From contig NW_020312700.1 in assembly GCF_002999335.1 (NCBI RefSeq), positions 124,001-188,000 of the forward strand: a DNA stretch of 64,000 bases, written 5' to 3'. Positions 23,801-35,337 of this stretch are shown here, in pieces (the first letter of the stretch is position 1; the number at the start of each line of letters is the position of its first letter). The stretch is from Cyclospora cayetanensis (lineage: Eukaryota; Apicomplexa; Conoidasida; Eucoccidiorida; Eimeriidae). The notes beneath the pieces are model-generated. The model was given only the letters and a program-made list of their open reading frames with translations, was not told the origin of the DNA and made no database searches. The position numbers were made by a program, and so were the translations under genes.

Positions 23801-26800
23801 CTACACGGTGTCCGCACGTAGGACGACTGGATGTGGATCTAACACCCCCTGTGATTTGTTTAGTGGCCTCGCAGGCGGGGCATCGGCTGGCGCTGCAATT
23901 CTTCAAAGTAGGTCTGGGCCTCGTGCCTTCTCCAGAAACCCGGAAACGGAGGCTGGCCCCTCTTCGCCAGCCCAGTCGAATTCCTCGTCGCGTAACAGCT
24001 CTACCCTTGAGGCTTCCATGCCTTCTCCACATACTTCCCCCACTCGGCCCTCGCACGGAGGGGTTTCCACCATAGCGGGAAAGGCCCCTGACACTTCACG
24101 CCGTTCAAGCCGATTTCTAGGGAAGAGCGAAGTACACGTCGGACATAAACTCGTGCAAGGCAGGCCTGCTGAGAGCCAATTGGTTTTGGATGCCAGCAAA
24201 ACTGCAGGGCTGCAACCCACACTTTCTCGGGTTCACTTTGAAACGGTGAGGCGTTCCGGGGGAGCCACCACGTCTGCGTGCTTACTGGGTGCTTGCGTGC
24301 ATGTGCCTCCACGTAATCGTGGATCGCTTCAGGATGGTCTGCTGTTGCCTCGACCCAGTCGTAAGAGGCTTTTGGCCGATTCGTTCCCCGTGGATTTCCT
24401 GAGACGCGGAGTGACTGTACCTTGTCCATGAGTGCAGGAGGCGGAGCCCGCGGTGCCACTGATCTGTAGTGATATCCTAAGCGAACCAGAAGGGCCCCAA
24501 GAGGAAGCAGCAGGCACGTTTCTCCTCCGCTTTCTGTCTTGTATCCTTTTCTCTCTCTCTCTCTCTCGTTTGCTCATAGAGCCTCTTTGCCTGTGCAGGC
24601 GGCAAGTGGTAGCCTGTTTTTGCGCCTACAGAGACGTTGCCTCACAAGGATGCATTTGCTCCCTTCCGGAGTCAGTGTTCCTTAGGCAGAGACAAAACCA
24701 ATTGTTAATTGCAAAGCCAAAAACCCGCTCCCATATCGAAAAGATCCGTTCATACACAGCAGGATCTAACGTTGTTTCTCTGTCTCATGCTCGCAGCCTT
24801 TCACGTGGAACGTCAGGGCTCTATCCTTTCTGAAGAGACATTCGATGATCTGGCCCATGCAGACACGAGCAAGGTTTGTGCCTTCGTGCAGTTTTGCAGC
24901 CGTAGTGTTGCTCATTCGCTTAATCCAGAGGGACCATTCTGCTTTTGTGGACGGGGTCCTCTCGAGAACACGATTGACCCCCTCAAGCTGACAACCCTCA
25001 ACAGGCCTTCGGTCACCCGCTGCCTCATCTCTTACTAACGGCAGTCTGCACATCATGGACCGTTGCCTACTTGTATATGTGTATATACATCTACTGGTTT
25101 TTTGCTCCGTCTTATCCCGCACGTTTGTCCCGTAGCTTACAACGGACAGCGTATTCTCTGTTGCATGGGCTTTCCCTTCCGTTCTTATTTGCCCCTCCTC
25201 CACAGTGGCCCTCAGCTGCTCTTTACATCGTCCCTCAGCATTTATGTGTCGCATGAAGCAGCAGTGTGCTCTCTTAGTCTGGTACATATCCACTCTTGGT
25301 CGCCATCCTCGCTCTGTGCATCTTCCTGTTTCCGGCACTCGACCTGGTCTCTTTATAGCAGTGTGGAGTCCCAAAGCCATTGTGTACCGCCGCTTCCCTG
25401 TGTATGTGCTTTCTTGTCATGAGTATTCTGACTAATGCTTCTTTTGGAGTGCTTTTTCCTGCTGCAGCTGTTTGTGAGCTCCGCTGCGGAGGCCTACGAA
25501 CGGAGCTTTGTGGATGCCACGAAGCCGCTGATTCTGGTTTGCGGTTGGCCCAAGTTCCTCTCTCGTCTCCTCAAGAAACTTTCACTGGGCAGCGGCAACA
25601 ACGTCATAGTGCTCGCTGCAGAGGTAATGCTGACTTTCGTCCTTGTTCATCTTGTTCGCTGCAGTAGTATTCCGTTTTTGTCTGCCTTTTACTGCTATAC
25701 CCCAAGTTTTTCTGCCCCTCTATCGGTACTTTCCGCTGATGTATTTTTCCCTAATCGATTGTATCAAGCCTCCTCAATTAGTAGCCTCTGAGTTCCAGGA
25801 TTGTAGTACGCAAAGGGCGACCTGTATTAGGGGGCCTCAATCTCATGCAACCGTATAGTCGGCCTTATCTGATTGCTTGCAGACGCCTCCCCCGTGGTCT
25901 GACTTGAAGATGCTGTTGCCTTATGCCTCATTCACGGCGATTATTAATGGCCAGCCACTTAATGAGGTCGATCTGATGCAGTGGGTTCTTGCACACCGTT
26001 TTAATCGTGGGCACTATGCCTTCCGAAGGCCTACCTGTCAGCCTTCTGCAACCAGTCACACCTATGGTAGGCACTTCTGTTCATTGTCTTACTCCGAGAA
26101 CTCAGAGGCCTAGTGGCTGTTTCTAGAGGTATGTGCTGCAGTTCAGGGCTGTTGGAGGCCCGATGTATATATATCTTCCCATTAGCTCTAGATGGCACCG
26201 TCTACGAGGGGACGCCCACCATACAGCAGCACAATGACAGAAACGCTATCCTGGTGTATCTGCAGATTCGTCATCTTCTGCTTCATGTAGGTCATAATCC
26301 GCCTATTCCCAAAGCCTAAAATCCAAACCCTGGTTGCCAAACCACAGACTGTCGGCAAAACACGGTGTATGTTTGCAAGCCTCATGCGCTCAAGCAACTG
26401 TGGGCGATGTCCCTAATCTCAGAAAATGGAAGTGCTGCAATCTTCTGGGGCTCGAATTAGCGATGGTTCGCCAAACGTTGGCAACGGTGCCTTGAAGTCC
26501 ATCAATGCCTTTGGCTTCTCCGGTAGTTTCTCGTCCAAGGGGCGGTGTAATGTGTCAGCGCGCCTCGAACCTCACCCTCTCCGTTGCAAACCCCCTGGAC
26601 CGGCTCCTTCGAGCGCTGGGCCCTCTCCTCCCCGCAAGAGCTTTTGGAGGCGGCGGGGGGCTGCATTCCGCCTCCAAAGGGGTCCAGTCAAAAGGAACAG
26701 CAGAGATGGTCCTTTCAAATTCAAAAAACCCTTCCTTTTCCGACGATTTGTTGGGGAGGAGCTTGTTATCATTGAGCTACAAGACCATGACAACTGGCGC

Positions 26801-28048
26801 TTCATTACTGATGCAGAATGGTACCCTTGAGGCGCGCGGTCGAATTGAAACTTGACGCGTGTGCGGGATGTTCAGAATGAGGGAGATGGTTCACAGGCTA
26901 GTTCCCGCCGATAGTTCGCCTCCAAAGATGCTCCAAAAGATGTTCAACTGGCGTTTCCCTTGACTTTTGTATTGATTGTGTTTGCTATTCGGGTTGCTGT
27001 CACTGCGCAGGATCGAAAAGGACTTGCGGCAAGCCCCCTGTTATTCTACTGCCTCTTATCTTCACTCCACGGCCTACATGAACGGCAGTTTCTTCTGCGA
27101 CCGCATGCTCTACAGCGTCATCACGCAGAACCCTACCCTTTCTGAATTTTCAGTCCCTCCCCAGTTGCTTGTCGAGCTCGTTGGGAACTCAATTGTCACC
27201 TCCGCTGTATGTAGAGCGAATCGAATACGGGAAACTTGCCCTATGGTTTAGGACCTTGTCCCCCTCCCCCAGCGTATGCCTGCTAGAGTGTAGGAGCCTG
27301 GAGTCTATTCGGTACTGTGTGATAATTGTTTCCTCACTATGAAGGACATGTAGGGGGTATTGTACTTTCGCCTTGTTGTGAATTGGCCACAGCCTTCTTG
27401 TCTACGAGTGTCTTCCCTAGTACTCGTATAGGCGTCCCTAGGGAGTTCTGTCAACATGTGCGTATGGGTTGCTTTGCTCATTCTGGTGTGTTGTGCAGCG
27501 TGGATTGCAGCTGGAGGATGTACCTGACTATGCATTCGAGGAGGATGGGACATTTGGTCGCCTATTTGAAACGATGCTCTTGCGCGACAAGATACCGATA
27601 GCGCTGTACCGACAGTGAGCTGGCACCGGTATGGGGCCCCTTCAATGTGCAGGCGGCCGTAATTAGCCCTCTTATTAGGGTATAGAATTGCATGTCAGTT
27701 AGACGATATATACCTCTGAACGTTTGACTGCACGGTCTCTAATCTACGGCGAGGCCCCAATGAACCAGGGATAGGAGCAGCCTCCTACTCCTGTCGCTAT
27801 TGTGGGTATTTCTGTCTCTTGTGGTGCGTGTCTCCTCAAGAGGTTTGGGGTCCCTAGAACACTACGTTGTCACATGCCCCCATAGGGAATGCCTGCTGAA
27901 ACGGACAGATAGGGTGTACATACTCCACCCCGGAACAGAGAGGATGAGTCTGACTGCAGATAGGGTGGTTAAGCGTATAAACGCGCACCTCGCCAAAAGC
28001 CTTCAATCCAAATCAAAATCCTCCTCTTCTCATCAACCAAGCAATTGA
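17810..28048 (+). CDS. Slo/BK-type potassium channel alpha subunit with two RCK domains
   Basis: A tetrameric K+ channel subunit of a cell or organelle membrane, gated in this family by voltage and ligands on the cytosolic RCK ring. Early exons (17810-18054, about 18299-18548, from 18676, 19208-19472) carry membrane helices, including LSPSFWVEVATLPPCIAA (S3) and a weakly charged S4. Exons 19832-20053 and 20538-20761 join as TMST-VGYGDIHP, the selectivity filter, then run into RCK1 (FILLVGDVSPSQL). RCK1 continues in 21312-21496, 21952-22124, 22488-22723 and from 23064 (NPYGNNCVLGAGDKLIIIA). After a Ser-rich linker of about 400 residues, RCK2 follows: 24797-24873, 25468-25623, from 25883, 26192-26286, to 26820, 27011-27206, 27499-27614 and 27841-28048. 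The end matches the Slo tail (TFGRLFETMLLRDKIPIALY, then YVVTCPHRECLLKRTDRVYI). Nearly all these junctions agree in phase. The calcium-bowl aspartates are missing. Exact S0-S2 exons are less sure. Confidence 0.85.
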
Positions 28049-28376
28049 TCCATCTTTACCATATTTCTCAGCAGCTAGAGCTTCCTAAACGTTTTTTTCC
28101 GAATAACATTTTGGGGGATGCTTTGAAGCATCAACTTTTGCGTTCCTTCAGGGTCGTCCATGATGGGTGAGAAGATTGTACGCATGTAAACGTTGCGGTT
28201 TAGCTCGCTCACCTGTCAACTGCCCACTCATAGGGGCAGCAGGCAAGGGAATAGATAGGCTTCGGTTTTCTCCCAGAGGCTGCCGCTGCTGCAACGGCGA
28301 ACGCGGATGCGGTGCCACTATATAAGGCTCTCACGGGTGTCCACATCTTCACATATTCATACCGCCAGTCTTCCTT

Positions 28377-30689
28377 CTAAAGCTTTGCGTTTCCAGTGGT
28401 AAGGGGCTTAATTTCCAGTGTGCCTCTGAGAACAACTGTGCCCTTGTTGGAGAGATCTAGAACTTGAAAGACGACAGTAGAAGTGTTTACGCCCCACATG
28501 CACACGCGGAGGCGGTCCCCTGGGGTAGTGGGCGCCGTGAAGCGACAGGATATACTTGCCACACGAGCGGGGTCTCCATCTAAGCATTCTTTAATGATAT
28601 CTGCAGGAAGTACACAAAGACCCCACTAGATATTGTCTCACGGTTGCTAAGAACTAAGGGCTTACGATTCAATGCTCAGGGCAGGCATGCACGCGCAGCA
28701 CTCTTATTTCTGTTGCAGGACATGGGGGTCTGTAAGTGTCCTGAACCCTTTGGTGTACTTCATGACCCTTCAGCACTTAATGTGGAATGTGGGACATAGA
28801 GGCCACGAGATTCTTTCCCTCCAAAACTCTGATGAGAGCGCTTACGCCTTGTAGCTATTCCCAAAGTGCATAGCCCATGGAGTATAGGCCTCGAGAAGCC
28901 ACCCATCTTTGCAAGGCCCGAATCCACCTGAGAGACTCAAGAGAAAACAAGTGCGCTACATTGTCTCCCTTTGTGGGTAGGCATACGGCACGACACGCGG
29001 AAGGAAAAGTATATCCTGGGGGGCCTTTCAGGAAGCCCTGTCCTCCACAGGCCACCGGGTTTTGGCGTGTCAGTGTCTCATTGCACAGATTACAAAGGTT
29101 ACAAGAATTATATATCTAGCAGAAATGGGAAAGGGCATAAAGAGGCCCCAAAGCTCGGAGCGCCCCCTTACATGCAGCGGGTTGTAGTCCCCTGAGAGTC
29201 GGTATACAAGAGCCAAGTTGGGCTGGGTCAGGATCTCAGCAATCTTCTCAGGCGCTCCCATCGGGGATTGAAAGGTAGCTATAGAGGCTCCAGAGGATGA
29301 TGGTCCTTCGCCAAAGTTACCTGGGAAACGCACAACCAACGCTCGCCAGGGGCCTTCTGCGGAGGTGTAATTCCTGCTTACTAAGTTGAGTTTTAGCTCC
29401 TGAGAGTGTTGGATCCGCGAATGGAGCACGTTTATGCATTTCTGTTTCAAAGAGTCTCTCTGGATCAGCCCCTAGCTCACCGATGCCTCTAATGAAGAGC
29501 TGGAAATCGTTAACACAAAGTAGGTCACCCCCGCAAAATGCTTCCACGCGGACGGCTACCAGGGCCCCCGACTGAGGCATTCCCACAACTACAAAACAGT
29601 GTGCTCACCGTCTATACCACCAGGAATGGCCTACAGAGCACTAGAGTTCGGGTGGGCTGAATGCCATGCGCATGACCAAAAGACGAAAGTGACTCTGCTA
29701 ACACCACGCCAACGCGCTCCTGGGAGGCGACTGCTAACCCTATGAACCGAATCTTTACACAGTAAAAAATTGGCCTCACTCACCCGTTTATCGAGAACAT
29801 CCTGAATCGCGGCACGACATCTCACTCTAATATCTGCTTGCAGAGGCTGGAATAGGGTCAACTTGTGCTCGCCGTGGAGCAGACGCATCGGGTTGAAGTC
29901 GGGAAGCCCTGGAAGCAAAAACCCCCATATAAGGTCCAAAGCTTGTGACATGGAAAGCGTAACCCTCCTCTGTAGGCCACATGACGACTCTAGGAAAAGC
30001 TCGTACCTAACATGTCAAGATTCAAGGTGCAGCGATCTGAGGCCCACAGAAAAGCCACTCCTCTTGTTTGACAGGATATGGTGCCATCATGTCAAACTAG
30101 TATTTTGCCTTTGCAAAACCCCAAGTGCCCTGTGTAGTGACAGTACGAAGAAAGAGGCACAACAAGAATGTCAGAGAGGTGGGTTGAGCCGTACAAACAA
30201 CTGACCAGGGCATTTGTCGAGGCCTTCAAAGATAGCAGCCACAGACATAAACGTCGTGGCGAATGTTGGTAATACAGAAAAACCTAGAGAGCTCCCCTCA
30301 TAGCAGTAACGGAGGTCTTTTTCGTCGAGAGGGTCCTGTGTCATCAAGTATGAGCAACTTACGAAGGTATTCACATGGGAGAGGTACGGCAGGGGCGGAA
30401 GAAATGAGATGAAAGTACACCACGAAACCGAGGGTGTGACATGGGAGGTCTTACAACGTCGCAACAGATATAAACTGTCCCAATGGTTGCTAGGGCCCTG
30501 AGTAAAGAGTAAGAAACAGGGAAAGGAGCCAATTCTGAAAAAGCTGCACTCTGTCAGAGGAGCGGCCTCCCCGGGCACCAAATGTACCTGACATGCAGCA
30601 GTCCCTAGAGCGTAAAGGATGCAATCGCGGGTGGTGACGTCCCTTTCCTCCTCCGCCAACACAAACCCCCGACACAAATCGGGGATTAC
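28377..30689 (-). CDS. Peroxisomal-type 2-enoyl-CoA hydratase 2 (MaoC double hot-dog), C-terminal AKL
   Basis: Matches the hydratase 2 part of peroxisomal multifunctional enzyme type 2, which hydrates trans-2-enoyl-CoA to (3R)-hydroxyacyl-CoA in beta-oxidation. Exons in order on the minus strand: 30689-30588 (DCILYALGTAAC), 30335-30206 (YEGSSLGFSVLPTF), 29908-29784 (LLHGEHKLTLFQPL), a 22-bp microexon 29630-29609, 29588-29382, 29320-29172 (RLSGDYNPLH), 28927-28846 (FSRPILHGLCTLG) and 28600-28377. Every junction agrees in phase. The catalytic Asp and His of SGDYNPLH are present. The protein ends GNAKL followed by TAG, a type 1 peroxisomal signal. There is no dehydrogenase or SCP2 domain next to it, so it is a stand-alone hydratase. 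The first coding exon lies upstream of 30689 and was not found. It converges on the channel gene with about 330 bp between stops. Confidence 0.85.
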
Positions 30690-32254
30690 CTGCACAAAGA
30701 CAGAAGGACACAACCCATGAGCACAGGCAAACAGTGTGGACAGGTAAATGGGCGTCCGTCAATAAAACCAGGTATGACAATATTCCTAAGATGATGATCT
30801 CCCCTTTTCCACCTGTTTTGAGGTGGGATGACCCCGCGCAGACAAGCGCCCAACACCCTAAAACTAGTGGTCAGAGCTGCCAATGAGTAGCTACGAGGAA
30901 ACAGGGTAGGGGGCTTCGTCGGAGAAACTCATGGCAAAGACAGAGATAAAACAGGATTTAGAAAAGAGGCTGAGAGAAGAGAGCTGGTACGGCATGGTGT
31001 TGATGCCGCTAACAATGCACGCGGTGTGCTGCAGGAGTATCCCATTGCTTATCAAATACACTTCTGCTATCGTGTCCTGAGTTCATAGCCCTATGGCGGC
31101 ACAAAGGGAGCCTGGTCCAGGACAGAATTGAAACATAGAGAAAAGGAAGCTGCAATTAGAGTCGAAGCTTGTCAGTAGGTGCTCGCCTTCTTTGGCTTCC
31201 CCATAAGACTCGAGGTGACCCTCTGCTGCCCCCTTTGTCTGCAAGGTATGGGACGGAAAAGGGGCTTAAATTATTATGACGCACACAAAGTAGACGAATG
31301 ATACCCTAACAAGGAAGATATTGTGTCTGCTATCTGGCTTCAAAAGCCCCAGGAGCAGTAGACCAGGGTCGTTCCGAGATTCCACATACCGCCACATTTA
31401 CATATGCATACACACAGTTAAATGCAGCCCCAGGCTGCTCCATTATTTTTGTATCCAGATGTAAAAGCCAATTACACCTGTCCAATACAAATCTATTTGC
31501 TTGCCTCCTCTACCCGCATTGCTCGGTTCCGGGGGAGGGGCACCAAAGAAACAAATCTTCAGGGGAGTAGACCCTCTAAACGTTAACACACAATACGGCA
31601 TCAAAGCAGAGCAAAGACAAAAAAAATCACAGATCCATAGTGAAGATAAGGAAGCTCTGTAAATTAATTAAAACAGGACGGAAGGAGCTTGGTCTTCTCG
31701 ATCTTGAAATACCAGAGGCGCAGAGTGCTCTTTACATACGTGCTCCTTTGCCAGAGAAGAGGTAGAGGCTCAGGCCTCTGAGTTGCTAGGAGAGTTCGTT
31801 ATTTATATCATTACTGCACATACGGAGTCTAGTGATCACGCAGCTTTGTTGCCTTTTGATGCATCTAAATTTGTCTCTTGTTTCAGGCCTCTCTACGGCG
31901 ATCGAGATAGATGTTCTTCAAGCCGGGACACAAATGAACGCTTTAAGTCACTAACATGCCTCTCGTGTGGCTATCAAGTGAGTTATGAGCAGCGAGAAAC
32001 GGGGGAGCCTACAGACTAACTATCCTCACCAGCTAGGACACCCAGAAGGGCACGCTGATTGCTTCCCTCCTATATCCGTCTTGTTCACTGTGTTCTTCCC
32101 TGGCAAGCACATACAAATACTAATTGAAAGAGCTAGACCTAGCAACATCACCGTTGGTGCAAATGAGATCCTCATGCGCTACACTTTGCAGTTAGGTAGT
32201 TGTACCCTTCCGCAGCCCCAACACAAAAAATAGTGGATAGTTAGTGAGTGGTTT

Positions 32255-32440
32255 CTCAAAATAGTTCCCTCGTTCCCCTGCCCCCGGCTCTGCGAGCTCT
32301 GTCATGAGGGGAGAGGGACGGCTAGGGAGGGTGTAGTTGCATTCTCTAAGCACTCCGGTCATTCTCAGCTATTTGTGAGTGGCATCTAGCGCACACTCGC
32401 ACAACATCGATCTTTATTGTATTAAGTTGATAATACTCCG
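32255..32440 (+). repeat. Dispersed repeat family, copy 4
   Basis: Contains the pyrimidine-rich lead, CATGAGGGGAGAGGGACGGC, TAGGGAGGGTGTAGTTGCA, AAGCACT, CAGCTATTTGTG, then TTATTGTATTAAGTTGATAA. Order and spacing match copies 5 and 6, so this is a good full-length example. Confidence 0.7.
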
Positions 32441-34979
32441 CCATACATGATAGATGCGAGTAGGCAATCAACTACTTAACTCTTTAATAATTTATTAGTG
32501 AATATAACGTGTAGCTTAGCCCACCACGCTTACCGCATAAAAGCCGAAGTACGACAACAATAAAAAATAGACAAACAACCCCAAAAGCATTTATTTTTGT
32601 TGCAAGTGGGTAGTCCTGAAGTAATATGCCTGCATCGCGAAAGTATTCATCATATGATGCATTCAGATTCCAGCAAAGGGAGTAGGAGCCCCTTTTTTTC
32701 AACTACATGAATAGGGAAACACGAAACGTTCTGCGTCGTAAGGCCAGTTAGGATGCAGGCATCCCGTAGCGTCACCATGAGACTTTGAAATGCCCTTAAG
32801 GTAGTCTGGGAGTAAATTTTCTTTCTACAATGCGGTTAAGGACTCATACAGCTCTTATTAGTAATTGAGCCTTGTTGAAGCCCAGATGAAATTATATGGG
32901 GCAACAAACACAGCAGCATGCCTCTTACAAATACAGGAAAGTTTTGAAACCTCCTGAAAGGGTCACGAAATTATACCTTGCAAGGAACAGCTGACTGCGT
33001 AAGTGTCACCGCAGACGCAGCAGGCATGTTAATTCACATATGTTCATTCTTCTAATAACAAATGCATTCATAAACCATAATAATCATACCACTGTCCTAG
33101 AAAACTTCTCACTGTTGCTCTATGTTAGCATCTACATCTGGCTGCGTTCGGAGACCCTATGAGTGTAGGCCATCAGGGAAGACAACTAAGAAGGTCATGG
33201 CAGCTGCACTTCCAGCACGTAGTAATATGGGGAAGAAAGTAGCACATTACTTTCGCCCGTGCTAAAGCCTGGTTGAATGGTAGTGTACTAAAATCCACAG
33301 TTTTTAAAAAAGCGCACGATAAAGGGACGTCCAAAAGAGGTGTGTGGCTGCCTGCTTCCCAGATATCTACGGCAATCGCTGCATAGCGTGTGGCTCAGTC
33401 CATTACAAAACAAATTGTTCCCTCCTATTACTAACCAGACTCTGCTGATTGTAATCTGAGCATATTTGACGGAAGTTCCCTTAGTCTGCACGGTTCCCTA
33501 CTTGTTTGCCTTCCCCTTACCTGAACTTTTCTCTTCTGAATGGTCCACGCTAGCTGCTTTTTTTGTCTTTCGTACTGCTTCATTATGCTTCCGGCTGTTA
33601 GATAGATGGCACGTAAAGAACGCTGAAGAAGAGCCTGCACAGTGCAATATCAAAATTAGCACATCCATTGCAGAGAGCAGCAGCCTTCTCACTCGAATCC
33701 TCTAGATAAGTTAACCTTCAAGCACAGTTTTGTGGCCTTCTTCGAATCATTTTAGGATATTGTGAACGTTGTCTGTGCGCCCCATGGGAGCTCATGCGAC
33801 TCCTCCGCCACCTGCATTGACTTAGTAATATTCATAGGCCTACATGCAAGGCTTTTTGCGGGGGCCCTACTGCGTACTGATATTTTCAATGCTTAAATAC
33901 TGTTTTACCCTACCTCTGGACGGTCGTGGTGAAAAGCAAGACTATGACTCTACGAATCGGGCTTTGAACAGTTCTGTGTCGGTCCTTTTGTACAAAGTAA
34001 AAGGGTGCTTTCAAATATCGTACCTGCACCTCTGGTTGCTGGGATCTACAAAGAGTGAAATGACCACTGCCTTACTTCAGCTGCTGAAGGGCAAGCATAG
34101 CTCACCGCTGCGCATTCTTCTTCGTTTTTTCCGCCTTTCATCACGTGCTGAACCACCCCCTTGAGACCCGCTATTTTAATTTCGCTAAATCTCCTGGGTC
34201 GTTTGATGGAGGGCTGGCAGCAACTAAAAGGCCAAAAGTGGAATCTCTACTTCCAAATTCACAAAGTTTGCGTTTACAGTCAATTGAAACATACGAGGAC
34301 GCTGGAATCGTCCATTAGGCGAGGCTAGAAAGAATTAAACCTTTACAATCTTACTTGGCGGATGAATAAGGTCAGGAAATAGGACATGCAGCGAACCGAT
34401 AAGCTCACAACAAGCCAATGCAGATATGAGTGCAAGATAAAATGGACGCTGTGGTCTGCAAGGTGCATAAGGTGTTTACTCTAGGGCATTGACTTACAAA
34501 CAAAGGACCCCACCCTTTTCTGTGCAATTTTTGTGGATTTATATGCATGGACTAGGCTTCAAATTTGCGGCAAGATTGACTTCGTTGGATCACGCGAAAA
34601 ACCAATAAATTTTGCTGTCGGAAGACCTATGGATCCTTAATTTCTTATGGGATTCGCTGCTTCTGTGTGCCTTTACGCATCTTATGACAAATAAAGGAGC
34701 TACAGATTGTCTGACAAGGTTCTACGGCGCTTTCAGGTGGTGTGAGTGATGTGGCTTCATCTTCTGTCGCTTCTATCCTATCCGGGCTGTTCAGAACGGC
34801 TTTCCTGCGTCCTAGGTAGGGCATATGGCCAGTCGAACTACCATGATATAACTTAAAACACATGCAGTAGCTAACCAGTTGTCTCTTAAGGTGACAACAA
34901 CCAAAAACAGACACACAATAGACTTGTATCTATTTCAGGACAGCCCAAATGCCTCTGTACCGCAGACATTGCTGTCTCT

Positions 34980-35330
34980 CTACATGAAACACACATGTTT
35001 CCACACAGCGAAGACCATGTGCTGCTCTACAGGCAGCACATAAGTTATCGGTAGAAGAGACTTGGATTTCTTGCTGAGGCTTCCAATGTCTCGAAGAGGG
35101 ACTCCCTCACCCCCCCCCCCAAAAGAAGGGTCAATGCTCGTTACCTTTCCTTGTACCCCGCGCTTGCGTAAAACACATAAAAATGTCAGGGCGAGACAAC
35201 ATAAGCAGGAGAAGCCACTGTAGTTCATCATATACTGCAAAAAATAAGATGGGGTCAGCCACAGTGAAACAGCCAATACTGGAGACAACAAAGTGCAAAC
35301 AACAAAACACAACACGGTCAGGCGCTTCAT
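34980..35330 (-). other. Short frame with hydrophobic N-terminus just 3' of the aminopeptidase gene
   Basis: From an ATG at about 35330 the frame begins MKRLTVLCFVVCTLLSPVLA, which looks like a signal peptide or membrane helix, followed by a second hydrophobic stretch, and ends at 34980. It starts only a few bases beyond the aminopeptidase stop codon, so it is more likely 3' untranslated sequence. No family recognised. Confidence 0.2.
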
Positions 35331-35337
35331 ATCTTTT

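Larger units (their letters stand above)
30690..35337. other. Gene-poor, AT-richer gap
   Basis: The 5' exon or leader of the hydratase gene should lie at the left edge (about 30.7-31 kb). The rest shows no supported coding exon: open frames are short and lack family matches. It holds dispersed repeat copy 4 at about 32.26-32.44 kb. Base composition is clearly more AT-rich, with CAG runs and GGGGCCCC boxes nearly absent, compared with 2-17 kb. Confidence 0.5.
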
